Positions 22,725 to 33,518 of a DNA stretch of 64,000 bases are shown piece by piece. The DNA comes from Trichostrongylus colubriformis (taxonomy: Eukaryota; Nematoda; Chromadorea; Rhabditida; Trichostrongylidae). The stretch covers positions 24,370,716-24,434,715 of the forward strand of contig OZ022258.1 in NCBI GenBank assembly GCA_963978905.1. The letters run 5' to 3'. The position numbers and the translations under genes were made by a program. Numbering within the stretch: position 1 is the first letter of the stretch; the number at the start of each line of letters is the position of its first letter. The notes under the pieces are model-generated. The model was given only the letters and a program-made list of their open reading frames with translations, searched no databases and was not told where the DNA came from.

Positions 22725-24185
22725 AAAATCAGTCTTCCAAACGAGACATTGCAAGTATGCAAAAAAGGAGCTTATGGAAGGATGCGTGAAAGAGATGGAT
22801 TGCGCAAGCCGAAAACTCCATTTGAAGGCTCTTTACCACTCACCACTCATTCGAAGGCTCTTTACCACTCACGTCTTCACCGTGGTGCGCTCGGCACTAA
22901 GTCCTAGGCGCGAGCTAGGACTGAATGTGTATAACAGCGTGAGCTGGAGCACTTGCAAACCAGGTAAAATGGAACTACTAGTAGAATAACAAATCAAGGT
23001 GCTATCGCAATGAGGGGTGGGGCACCCCACTACTGGTAAGCAGCCCCTTCCTTCCTCCTCCAAGGCTTAGGCAAAAACACGCTTGAATGTGTAGAGTGAC
23101 CCCACCAAATCCTACAGAATTACTCTAGTACGAAACTTTTTGTGGATGCTCCCCCCCCTCCCCCCGTCTCCCAGGATAGCACCCAAATCAATTTAGGAGA
23201 TTAGGTTTGCACACAAAGCTTAGAGTCATTGGTATATGCACTGACTTCAGTTGGAGAGAAAAAAGCAAGGGGGACAACTGTAAATAGGGAAAACTCTATC
23301 AATGAAAAACAAATGTGCTGGTTCTTAATTGAGGCCATACTGAAACATATTACTGGAGGTATTGATCGAACTGTCCACTGAAAACTATTAAAGGCAGCAA
23401 AAATGAAAGGGAAATAATTTGAAAGTGATAGTATGTGGAATCAAGGTGACTGTAAGAACCGCTTCAGTACAAAGCAAGAAGTGAAAAAATGCTGTACGAA
23501 AATGAAAAAAAACCCGACTGCTACTCGATGCTGGTGAGATGTTAAAATCAACACACAAATGCGCCAGTAATAGGAGTGTTTGATGATTCATAAGAGAAAC
23601 AATATTATTGTATAATTCCAATATATGTTGAATGAATTGTTGCATATAAATTACACAGGAAATGGAAGGATTCCCAAAAGTGGAAAGAAAACCCAATGAA
23701 GATGCAGGCGGGCGCTAGATCAATGGGCACCCCAGGTCCGTGTAGAATGAGGTGGCCATGAGACCGTGATCTATAGACGAAGATCACTGAAATTTTCCTT
23801 GTTGGGTTAAATCTCGAAAGCTTGACCAACGAGTCAAGCTTCTGTCGAGAAAATATTCCTCTGTTTTGAGAGCCTCTGACGTGGAGTACCGATCCGTGTC
23901 CACTGAATTGACACCTTCAGCAAAATCGTAATTTTGGGCTGAGCTCAAAATGCGTCCTTCATAGAGCAATCTTGAGCTTACACCCTTAGAATCTGAGTGG
24001 TTTCCATTACCAGTGCAAAAAGTCCGTATACATAAAGTACGGGCACTTAAGAACGACCGAGCACGTGGTGTGCTTGAAATGTGCTTTTCATGAAGTCGTG
24101 AGATTATCACTGCAAACGAGGATTTCTAGAACTCTCCCATTGTAGCTTCTTTTCGGCTGAAAACCAGCATCAAGGGTGGAGTGGT
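22725..24185. other. no supported gene
   Basis: Holds a local direct duplication (GGCTCTTTACCACTCAC at about 22829 and 22857), a C-rich stretch at 23150-23166, and short frames without motifs. Confidence 0.4.
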
Positions 24186-24189
24186 CATT

Positions 24190-24426
24190 GCGGAATCCCT
24201 CAGAGAAGGTAGTCACATGGAGACTAGGGACCTATGAAAGAAGCCTATTTATGGCGAAATTCCCGTCGAACAGCGCACCCTCGAGCTGAAGAAATGGCGT
24301 AACGGGTAACAGCTGACGCCTTTTGACGATAGGCCCCGCCCCCAAGCGGCGTGATTCCTGATTGGCTACGGTGGGAGTGACTAACTAAATGCGAGAGTGG
24401 TGAATGTATCGCGGCACGCTTTCCTA
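24190..24426. repeat. R1 repeat, left half (split copy B)
   Basis: It aligns with the first half of R1 at 7978-8225 and 53750-53970 (shared CCTCAGAG/GGAATCC start, TGGCGAAAT, GAGCTG, GTGATT...GATTGG and CGCTTTC). It stops abruptly at CTTTCCTA (24419-24426), where the Penelope-like element begins. The other half resumes at 27686. Confidence 0.8.
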
Positions 24427-24476
24427 TAAATGAAAAATAAATGTTAGTACAATTTTAACTGTTAAGGTGTGTTAAA

Positions 24477-24555
24477 TGGTTCGTTTCGCCTCAAACCCTC
24501 AGACGAACCATTGTCCACACCAACCCCTGAGGCTCCTCAGTGAGGGGGGTTGGTG
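24477..24555 (-). other. two stem-loops in retroelement 3' UTR
   Basis: TGGTTCG/CGAACCA (24477-24510) and CACCAACCCC/GGGGTTGGTG (24518-24555) form two adjacent hairpins near the 3' end of the element. The second contains an internal CTGAGG/CCTCAG palindrome. On the element strand the first encloses CTGAGGG followed by CGAAAC, which only partly resembles a hammerhead core (CUGANGA...GAAA). Naiad-type elements are known to include selenoprotein-coding members, so a SECIS element is another possibility. I cannot confirm either. Confidence 0.5.
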
Positions 24556-24954
24556 AACAAACAATTGTGTGAGAAGGTCTGAGTCTGATTAAACGAAATG
24601 ATAGAAAATAAGTTAGAAGTGAGAGAAACTAAATGTGAGAAAGGATTGAAAGAAGGTAAAACAAACGAATGAGAAGGAAATTAGTAAAAACAAAGAATAC
24701 AAGATGAGAAGAAAAAATAGCTAGAATGAAAAAAGAGAGAAAATAGGCCCAGAGTTTGAAATTGCTAGGTTTGATACTCAGCTAAGTCCGGTCAGATAAA
24801 TGGCGGTGGGGCAGCGAAACATAGAAGGGAAGCAAGTAGAATGCAATATGTGGCGAGAAGGTAAAGGATAAATAGTGATTAAACATGATTAGTATCTTAG
24901 TAACTTAGGTGAGATTAACTAGGAACTTAAATATAAGAAAGGAATTATACATTA

Positions 24955-27657
24955 CTAATATTCATTGAAACAACAAATGAACTTTTTAATAAAATTAACA
25001 ATGCTTTCCAAATTGCTAGTTATAGAGAATTTGTAACATATGTGCTTTTTAATACATAAACACTTTATAATATTAGCCATGACAAAATCCTCAGAATATC
25101 CATTACTTTTCAGTGTTACCACCATTTCATTGATTTTCTTCAGAAAGGTTTCAATGTTGGAACATGTATTTGCAATTCTTAAAGTTTCTGTATAAATTAC
25201 GGAGCCCTTGATTGTTTTGGATATATTAGTGCTACTATGCGGAAATCTTAAGACCTTGAAATCAAAATCATCTGTTTTATTGTATAGTGTGGTTACAATT
25301 CTCCCATTAACTATATCTATTTTAAGATCTAGGTAGTTACTGCTAAGTTCCGTTTTATTAGTCTTTTTTAATTCCAGAATATTATTATACACTATATTTA
25401 ATCTGGCTTCCACTTCCGCTTCTGCTTGGTTATGTATGACAAGGAGATCATCCATATATCGATAAGGAATAAATAAATTTATTAATCCACTACGTTGTTG
25501 TCTAGCATAATTGTATTCTATTATAGATAATGTTAGATCTGCTAACAAAGGACTAAAGTTCCCACCTTGAGGTACACCTTTTTTCTGCTTATATATGTTA
25601 CCGGAAAATATACAAAAGCTATTGTTCAACAAATAATCAATGAGATAAAGTAAGTCATTAATGTTGTACAGTCTGTAGTTGCTTTTGACAACCCTACCAT
25701 CCGTGTAAAATACATGAAATCCGTTTGTAGCTACCATAGACTTGTTAGCGTTTTTAAAGCATATTTTCATAAGCTCTTTCATATTACAAAGAATAAGTTT
25801 ATGTTTCAAATTAGTGAACATGTCAGTGAAGTCTGCTGTGTAGATTTTTAAATTACTATGTTGGATGTTATTAAGCTCATAACTAATATTAGTGTTATTA
25901 ATCGACCAGTACATTTTAATCAAACTACTACGATTTTGAATTACCCCAATATAATTTATAAAATGTTTTTTAAAGTGTGCAAAAATGCTATGTAGTTCTT
26001 GCGCCAATGGTTTTAAACTGCTGTTATGGGCTCCAGTGATAAACCTAAATTTTATTGGGTTTTTATGAAGTTTAGGTGAAGCATATATTATGGGTAAATC
26101 AGCGTTTATTTCAACTTTTAGATTATTACGTACACATAAGAACTTATGTTTAAGTATAACAGGGTACTTACTAACGTTATGTGTGATTTCATAAGTGTTG
26201 TTTGTACTGTAGTGAATATAAGTTTCATTATTTAAATCATAAGTAATGCCCATTTCTCTCATTAGACTAAGTAAATAGAATTTTTTACAGATAATCCCGT
26301 AGTTGTTACTAGCTTTATCTAGAGGACAAAAAACAAAACTTTTTTGGTACCTTTTAATAATCTTATATGGTAAAGTAGAGTTTAAGTTTATTAAATTATC
26401 TTTCGTTAGTAGTGGTTTGATGATCTTGCGATAACAGTGTTGAAGATGTTGTTTTAATAAACTAATTTTGAGGTCATTGATTTTATATTTAACATTAATG
26501 AGGTTTATTACTTTGTTAATGACTTCCTCATACCAATTTTTAATATCTAGTCTATTAACAGGCGAGTCTATTCTGTATTTAGTACCCTTATTTAATAAGG
26601 ATCTTAGTTCGTACTCTTTAATTATGTTCAAATTTCCGGTTATTACATGCCCGTAATATTGAACAACATAACTCTTAACATCTATATCGACACACTTACA
26701 ATCTCTAGTAATAATCTCTTTTAATTCATTTTTATCTAAGTGTTTAAGTACTTTATTATAGTTATATATGGAACTTGATATAGCTTTGTCGTATTTGTAT
26801 ATTATTCTAATAGGAATAAATGATTTTTCTTCCACATTAATTATACTTTTGACTGTTTTGGAATTGATAATTCTATTAAAAGGAATATGATCCAAAACAC
26901 GATTGCAAAAATGTGCGGTGATGTTAAGAAATGTTTTATTTGGTTTATTATTAATTTCCTTTTTATAAAGAAAGTGAGCCAGTAAGCATAAAACTAAGAA
27001 CTTTAATTTTCGGTCAATGGTTTCCAAAAAGTTATGTGACACTGATAGTTTAAGTAACTTATGTACTTCATCTTTACGTAAGCTGTTAAGCATTCTAAAA
27101 TAAGCTATAGGCTTAAGTGTTGTTCTATTACTAGCTATTTCCTCTAAAATCCTTTCTAATCCAATCTTGCGCTTATCTTTTTTCTTTTTTGTTTTACCGC
27201 GATTGTAACGTAGCTTCGTGATTTTTAGGTCAAAATATGGTGGTTTAGTTTTGTGATATAAAGGATTACTTATACAGGAAATGTTGCCGTAACCCTTTAT
27301 ACTGTCGTTTAGACCAAAAGGATAAGGTGTCATGAGTAATTTGATCCAGAACAATTCTTTTTCTGCAAGGGTTTTCCTATCATTTTCTTTACCGGAGTCT
27401 AAAATGTCTACAGTTATCCCTTTGTCGCATTTATAAAAATGGTCATATAAAGGCGTATGTTTTTTGTGTGTAAGTATATTAGTAAGATGTTCTCCTATTC
27501 TATCCTTGACTTTTCTGGTAGTCATGCCTACATATTGTATTCCGCAGTTATTACAAGTTATGCAATAAATTACACCTTCAGTCTGACAGTTAGTATTAAC
27601 TTGTTTAAATGTGTTTATATGCAAACCGGTTACATGTGATATTATATAATTATCCAT
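24955..27657 (-). CDS. GIY-YIG nuclease / reverse transcriptase polyprotein
   Basis: A 900-residue retroelement protein. Residues 28-46 show a GIY-YIG core (GVIY, then YVGMT) with C32xxC35xxC38 woven into it. R53, H57, H64/H67 and H73/C77 follow, then the LAEKELFWIKLL helix with the expected catalytic Glu near 99-101. Together these suggest a zinc-stabilised GIY-YIG domain. A long basic linker follows. RT motifs then appear in order: DKASNNYGII (RT1), ASPKLHKNPIKFRFITG (RT2), TADFTDMFTNL with catalytic D609 (RT3), GVPQGGNFSPLLAD at 694 (RT4) and RYMDDLL with YMDD at 734-737 (RT5). The order nuclease-then-RT distinguishes it from classical Penelope elements. The start ATG is 28 nt inside the insertion boundary. 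There are no internal stops or frameshifts, so it may be recently active. The many AAT/ATT/TTA codons differ from host exons. Confidence 0.92.
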   Translation of the reverse strand: MDNYIISHVTGLHINTFKQVNTNCQTEGVIYCITCNNCGIQYVGMTTRKVKDRIGEHLTNILTHKKHTPLYDHFYKCDKGITVDILDSGKENDRKTLAEKELFWIKLLMTPYPFGLNDSIKGYGNISCISNPLYHKTKPPYFDLKITKLRYNRGKTKKKKDKRKIGLERILEEIASNRTTLKPIAYFRMLNSLRKDEVHKLLKLSVSHNFLETIDRKLKFLVLCLLAHFLYKKEINNKPNKTFLNITAHFCNRVLDHIPFNRIINSKTVKSIINVEEKSFIPIRIIYKYDKAISSSIYNYNKVLKHLDKNELKEIITRDCKCVDIDVKSYVVQYYGHVITGNLNIIKEYELRSLLNKGTKYRIDSPVNRLDIKNWYEEVINKVINLINVKYKINDLKISLLKQHLQHCYRKIIKPLLTKDNLINLNSTLPYKIIKRYQKSFVFCPLDKASNNYGIICKKFYLLSLMREMGITYDLNNETYIHYSTNNTYEITHNVSKYPVILKHKFLCVRNNLKVEINADLPIIYASPKLHKNPIKFRFITGAHNSSLKPLAQELHSIFAHFKKHFINYIGVIQNRSSLIKMYWSINNTNISYELNNIQHSNLKIYTADFTDMFTNLKHKLILCNMKELMKICFKNANKSMVATNGFHVFYTDGRVVKSNYRLYNINDLLYLIDYLLNNSFCIFSGNIYKQKKGVPQGGNFSPLLADLTLSIIEYNYARQQRSGLINLFIPYRYMDDLLVIHNQAEAEVEARLNIVYNNILELKKTNKTELSSNYLDLKIDIVNGRIVTTLYNKTDDFDFKVLRFPHSSTNISKTIKGSVIYTETLRIANTCSNIETFLKKINEMVVTLKSNGYSEDFVMANIIKCLCIKKHICYKFSITSNLESIVNFIKKFICCFNEY

Positions 27658-27685
27658 TGTTGTGACTCTGCAAGTTCTACATTCC

Positions 27686-27965
27686 CTTTCCTAGTTTTAG
27701 CCTGAAGCTTACTCAAGAAAATGGACGCTGTCATTTTCCGAAGATCCTTTCGCGTATCTGACTTGGCAACATGCCAGTGGAAAACTCATTCGAACTACCC
27801 GCCTCTTGGCGAACAAGTCATCCTCGTCCGATGGAAAGAGCTTCTTTTTCTCGGGTATCTAGCAGTTCCTCCCGTTTCACCGTCGTGTTACCAACAATAA
27901 GCACTTCGGCTCTCATATTCACTATAACTTTCACGAATCACACAAACTAATGCTACCTTTAGATT
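27686..27965. repeat. R1 repeat, right half (split copy B)
   Basis: It resumes R1 with CTTTCCTAGTTTTAGCCTGA and continues through TGCCAGTGGAAAACTC, CTACCCGCCTCTTG and TCACTATAACTTTCACGAAT, matching 8217-8500 and 53965-54235. Its first eight bases duplicate the end of the left half. Confidence 0.82.
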
Positions 27966-29457
27966 TAGCTTCTCCTACCTTGACACATCCCGCCTTCAGT
28001 GTACATTTCATGACCCCTAACCTCAATTGGTATTACAGTTGTTTTCGTTTATAAATCACCCAATGACTTTTCTGTCAATTTGTGATAAGCAACCAGTACA
28101 TAGGGTTGTACAGATTATTCCCTTGATGTTCGCATCCGTCCAGATTGAAAGTGAGTTTATCCACTCGAACTGAAAAGAAGTCGAGTCCGAGCAGCTACTT
28201 ACAACCTTATTTTCGGTGGTGAAGGATGATAATTCCTCTATTCACCTCCACAAGTCACGACAATTCGTCGCCACAGATCCTCAAGGTAAGTCGTATTCGT
28301 TCAGTTCTTAGCTGTTGACACTGCAAGTGAAGCCGGTCGTTCAGGAAGCGAATGTGCGAAATGGAGTGTTTAAGGCAGTGATAGGGGTAATTCGAGCCGA
28401 TATGGAAGGATTATTGAAATGTAGGCCCAGGTGCTTAATAGCACAGGAGTGAGAAAATAACCGAATTAAACGGTCAGAGGCCCGAAAAATAATACCCTCT
28501 TCCGCCGTATAATCTCAAAAAAGGCGGATCGCCTTGGAAAAAGGGTCGGGCAGCCATAAAACATGTGGTGGCTGTTGAAGTACACGGCTCTTATAAAGCT
28601 CGGAGGCACTCTTTTTCATCGGTTCAATTTCGCTACATATAGTCTTTTCAGACCCCTGGCTTTCATTTGTGTGACCCACTTTGGGGGTTCTCACTACACC
28701 CATTACCCCTATCGCTGTTTTTGAGGGATGAGGAGAGAGGCAGCAGAAGGAGGGTGTTTTTTAAGGAAGCTCATCTCAACTGGTCTACCATAACCTCAGG
28801 TTTGCTCTTTTGGGTACCAAGGTTCTCACTGAAGCCCCTAAAAGGCTTATGTCCATCGAAACATAGTAGAGAAAAAGAGAGAAGCAGATTGATTACACTG
28901 TTTGGGATTGAGTTCAAGGAGATGATTGAATTGCAGGGTGAAACCCCAGTTGGAGAATGCGTCTAGACTTTTTATCACCGCATCGCCAGAGCGGGTTTTG
29001 GTGTGCTGCTCGTCGATTATGGAGTAAGCGTGGAGGGTGGGACAACATCCACAGCTCTGATTTATGACCTCCCCATATGCATCATCCTTTCCAGAGACAC
29101 AGGGAGCGCGATAGCACGTGCATCATGAATATTAGTGGTACGGAGGGGTACTACTCTTTGATGTTTCGACCGCTACATTTTGTTTTTACTCTGCTACTGT
29201 ACTACTAATATCTCACTTTTCACATTTCACCATGGCCCAAAACTATTCTGACCATGTCTTCAATGAAGATCCAGAAAGAATTTTTGCAGGTTAGTATTCC
29301 AAGAATCAACCTCATTATGAGTCATAAAGGCTCACATAATTTCGCGGAAGTGGAGCTGGGAAAAGGTGCATGGTCAGCCACAAGCAGTTCATTCAGAGAA
29401 AGTGATGGTGAATCCTTAGTAGACATTCAGCAGAAAAATAGACGACCTTTCTTCTAT
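27966..29457. other. no supported gene
   Basis: Short open frames (28667-28966 plus, 29254-29460 plus) lack recognised motifs. No inverted repeats stood out. Confidence 0.4.
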
Positions 29458-30352
29458 TAGGTCGTTCGGAAAGTTCGTGCCGTTTTTGCGTGTTCACAAG
29501 ATAAATTCAAATTTCAAAGCTGGTCAACATCAATTAAATTACAGGTTGTACACCCTAGCTAAACAAAAAGTTGCTCTTTCTAGATATATGCTTTTCTGGG
29601 CATGAAACAAAGTCTTCTACTTAATAAGGAACTTTTAACTACTGCGAAAATGGCACTTTTTGGATGACTTCACTTCACGAGTTCTTGTTCAGTCGAGTGG
29701 CAGCAAAGGAAACCACAAATGTGAATACTGCAAGAGGAGGGGGCGAAGCATTGGATTGAACACTTCGACCTTGGTTTTAGGAGTGCAGAAATGAGAACGA
29801 GTTGCTTGAATTTTCAATTGATCAAATCGCTTCAACTAAAATGGCAGAAAGCGATGAGCGTTCATACTTGCAGGGGTTATCTACGAATATTGGCCCTCAA
29901 CAAACAAACTTAGTTGACCACCTCAAGTAGCCTTGTCTTGGGAAGATCCAAAAAATGGGTGCCGCGCGACCCCTCGGAGCAGCCATGCGCAAGCGCATTT
30001 TCCACAAATCGTCTTCCACTAATTGGAGCAGTTGCAGGGTAAGGCTCTTACTCGTCCATCATATTTAACAGATGTAGCGTCAACTAAGCCTTACTTCCCA
30101 AAGCATCTGGACAGCTTCTTCAGTAGCAGTGTGTTTGGAAAGAATGGCGATTTGGAGTCGACTTTTTTTTTATTTCGCGCAATATAAATTATCAGCCCTT
30201 CATCAAATTGAGATATGTAGGTATGCATAATGTTGCCGAGAGTGTAGCAAATCGAATGGTGCTTAATCTCTGAGAAAATATGCACTATGAGCCCAGTTAT
30301 GATGTCCCGAAATTGAAATTGCAAAAACGGCACGAACTTTCCGAACGACCTA
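29458..30352 (+). mobile_element. decayed mariner-like element
   Basis: It has perfect 32-bp terminal inverted repeats beginning TAGGTCGTTCGGAAAGTTCG (29458-29489 and 30321-30352) with TA at each border. The terminal type and the 895-bp length fit an internally deleted mariner. The interior has only scattered short frames. A plus-strand segment near 30105-30160 may be an eroded C-terminal transposase piece, but I could not find an intact DDE/D motif. The strand is tentative. Confidence 0.75.
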
Positions 30353-31531
30353 TGAATATAATGGCCCGAAACAGGTAGCCTATGGAATCAAGGGACCGAG
30401 GTTTTTGCCTTGACTATATAACTAATTAGTGTGAGATAGAAAGGTCGGACTGCACGAAAGAGCTGCGTGGATTCCAGAGAATTCCTGAATGGGGAGTCTC
30501 ACATCTTAGTTTGAGTGTGTTTATTCCCTCTAGAGACTTGATAAGTCGGAGTTTCTGAGGTTTCCCTCTTATGACAATGGGGCATTGCAGATGCCATAGA
30601 CTCTGTAGAGCCGAGTTCTATCGAACGGTCAGAAATTCTCAAAAAAGTAGGATTCGCAATAGGAAATCATCAAAATCGGCATTCATTTAATCGGCAGGAT
30701 CTATGAACTCTCAACGACGTCTATTTCTGCGTTTTTTCTAGGTAACATATGGCGAAGCTCATCAGAGAGATTGAATAGCGTTGGCAGGATTGGTCTATTG
30801 TAAACAAAGAAAGCGCCTCGCCACATCCCCCTGCCTCCGGTTGCAACGAGTAGAATGCAAAACTTGTTCATTCCATATGAGACCAGTGTGTATGGAACCC
30901 ATGGACTCCACTGGGATGAACCAGGGTACATTTTATATGTGTACCTATGCAAGAGCCTCCCCTCTCATTCGATCGTGGCGAATGATTATGGACATGAGTA
31001 GAGTGGTTCACGGAGAGTGAAGACACCCGAATGGGTCCTGAAACTCCCATGTAAACCAGGTTGGTTTTTCAATTTTCATCTATACCCTTATCTAGTGTTC
31101 ACTCATTATCCACCCTCCTTGAATTAGGGTTGAATGAGCCATTAGGATTAATTTGGGTCAACTGTGGAATATGAAGGTAAGGATGCATGGTGATGCAAAG
31201 GTAAGGAAAGGGATCCAGATACCGGAAAGCAGATACCCAAGGACGTGCTTTCATGCCCATTTATCATTGGAGAAGGTGATGCAGACGGTAAGCGCAGCTA
31301 AGCCACTTGATCGTAAATGATCCCCGCCCTCCACAGTTAATCGGCCATCGGCAATGGTAACCAGAAAAGTCTAATTCGAACGAGGCCGCAGTAGGAGCCC
31401 CAAGGCGTGCTTTACAGCGCAGATTACGTTTAAGATCATCTCTTTGAAAATGGTAATTTCATTCACATAGGACATGTCTTCGCATTTCCGATTTCTTGTA
31501 TGGATATGATGGCGTCTTTAAGCCTTATACA
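30353..31531. other. no supported gene
   Basis: The frames at 30701-30952 (minus), 30781-31020 (plus) and 30868-31050 (minus) overlap each other and have no motif. Confidence 0.4.
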
Positions 31532-32038
31532 TACAGTAGCGCTCAAAAGTCTTCGGCCAAAACTTTTTTGTCATAACTTTTTTTCTACTTGACCAAATTT
31601 GACAAAATGTTTATATACGGTGCCTGAACCTATTGTCAACATTTCCTTCGACTTGAGTGCCGCTTGACTCTTTTCGTGGTTTTTTAAGAGAATTTACTAC
31701 AAGACCACCGAAATAAAGTAAAAGACTTGGTCAAGAGAAACGGCTTTCTCTTCAAAAACAAAACGAGCAGGCCTTAGAGAACATCAATATTTGTAGAAAG
31801 ACCACGACTTTTGATGAAGCGGCACAGCGGGACGGTAGAGGGATGGCACTCCAAAAACAAAAAATCGCATTTAACCACGTAACTTACACCGTTGAGAGCC
31901 AAAATAGTATATTCAGTATGCAGTGTCTCCAAGTACAACATACTAAAATTTCTCTCAGATCGGTCCAATCGCAAAAAAGTTACAAGTGAAAAACCCAAGT
32001 AAAAACCATTTGGCCGAAGACTTTTGAGCGCTACTGTA
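31532..32038. mobile_element. Tc1-like MITE family M1, copy A
   Basis: A 507-bp element bounded by TA. Its termini are CAGTAGCGCTCAAAAGTCTT and the complement, continuing to CGGCCAAA. The subterminal parts are also loosely inverted (CATAACTTTTTT on the left, AAAAAAGTTACAAG on the right). It aligns along its full length with 60329-60838. CAGT termini at a TA target are typical of Tc1-type elements. There is no transposase frame, so it is non-autonomous. Confidence 0.9.
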
Positions 32039-33404
32039 TGTAACCACCACTGTACTTATTGAGCCTTCTTCATTTCATCAGCGCTCTATACCCTGAGGGG
32101 ATGTCTATCAGGACAGAAAACTCTTTTTTGGGGCGTCCGGCGTGTGACGCGATGATGCCAGCGTTGCACGCCGTACTGAATGGGTCCTAAAGCGATGAAG
32201 GTGCTTCAGGTCTTGTTATAGGCATAACCGCTTCAGAACTCGGCTGACGGCGCCCCTATCTCGCATCATTTCGTTGCGAGTGAAAGCGACTACGGGTATT
32301 TTCCGTCCTAATGGCACACACCCATACCCTAGGTAGTGATGTAGAGCAAGATGTTCAAGATGTCCTGGAACAGAGTGGGGCAAGGTATCCTGATTCATCG
32401 CATCGTTGCTCAAGGAGGTGACCAAAAAAAGATCCAATTTGGAACATTAAGTTCCGATCGAACAGGTCCTTGAGTGGGGAAATGTACTTACGAAGGTCAC
32501 ATGTTCCTTGCATACCCACCTTCACACCTGATTTTCACGTTCGTCATTGCAATTTTAACGACACTCGCCTCACCCTTCTGTGCCAGCCGGTGTCCTGTGA
32601 AGTACGGGTGGTCGTGCTTGACCGCACATCGCAATTCATGTGAGGTGACCTCTTGATAGGAGAGTCAGAATAGATCATTCGGAAAGATCGAGGACGTTTG
32701 AAAAAAGTGCGAGAGGTTTTGAGTCACGCGAAAAAATTAGGGTGGGAACGGCTGGAGTCGACAGAATACCAAAGAAAATTGTCAAGAACCACTTCTCTTA
32801 CTGTATTCTCCCAAGAAATCGAAGGTTATATCGTCATCACCTGCCTACCTTCTTAATTCATAAAAGCAATAGAGGCTGTGGTCTGTAAAGGACTCCCACA
32901 AAGACACGTTTGAATGAGAACCGGAGGCTAAGACCATCTGCGTCAGAGTCTCCTTTGAAGAACGGCTGCTGAGCTGGGAAGTAGGCGTCCTTTTTCAGCC
33001 GCTAGAGCCTTTTCACCTAGGCTTGCATTCTACAACGGGGAATGAGCATCAACTAAAGGAAGAAAGGATTTTTTTTTCTGAAATTTTTGACCATGCTTTC
33101 GGTTTTATCTTGACTGTCACACTGCTTTCCTTGGATTTCATAATCGGCAATTTTTTCACATCCGTTTCGAGATACTCCTACCACTGCCTTCAATTTATCC
33201 TTGCCCCTAAAGCTTCGGGTGTTCTTAAGATAATTCATATCTTGCATAGGAAATCGAACACTGGCTTATGTGAGTGGAACGTAGAGTGTTAGTGAAGGAA
33301 CCTCCAGGAAAAAAGGGATTAACTCGACCTGATAGGCGTAAGAAAGGAGCTTGGACAGCCTCCACTATCCCTAACTTTTCTCGGCTCTGAGCGACAGATT
33401 TTTT
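32039..33404. other. no supported gene
   Basis: Short frames only (32216-32437 minus, 32474-32656 plus, 33023-33292 plus), with no motif or repeat recognised. Confidence 0.4.
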
Positions 33405-33518
33405 AAATAGATATAGATAGGTATAGATAAATAGATATAGATTCTAAATAGATATAGATTGATCTTTAGATATAGATTAGATATAGACTATAAATTCTAA
33501 ATAAATATAGATTCTCGT
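33405..33518. repeat. ATAGAT-type imperfect satellite
   Basis: Interrupted tandem repeats of AGATAT/ATAGAT with longer TAGATATAGATTCTAAA-like units, about 110 bp long. Confidence 0.85.

Larger units (their letters stand above)
24427..27685 (-). mobile_element. full-length Penelope-like element, Naiad-type
   Basis: A 3259-bp insertion on the minus strand, flanked by the 8-bp direct repeat CTTTCCTA (24419-24426 and 27686-27693). It carries one uninterrupted 900-codon frame (24955-27657), a very short 5' leader of about 28 nt, and a 3' untranslated region of about 530 nt with two stable inverted repeats. It splits repeat R1, so the insertion boundaries are supported independently by the unsplit R1 copies. 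It is strikingly A+T-rich compared with the flanks. The GIY-YIG domain precedes the RT, the permuted order known from the Naiad/Chlamys clade. No poly(A) tail is evident at the 3' end. Confidence 0.88.

Noticed and set aside
24481..24540. hammerhead ribozyme in the Naiad-type element
   Set aside because: The first core block is CTGAGGG instead of CUGANGA and the stems do not close correctly, so it is kept only as a possibility for the hairpins.
33405..33518. CRISPR-like array
   Set aside because: It is a simple ATAGAT-type satellite with irregular units and no spacers, in a eukaryotic context.
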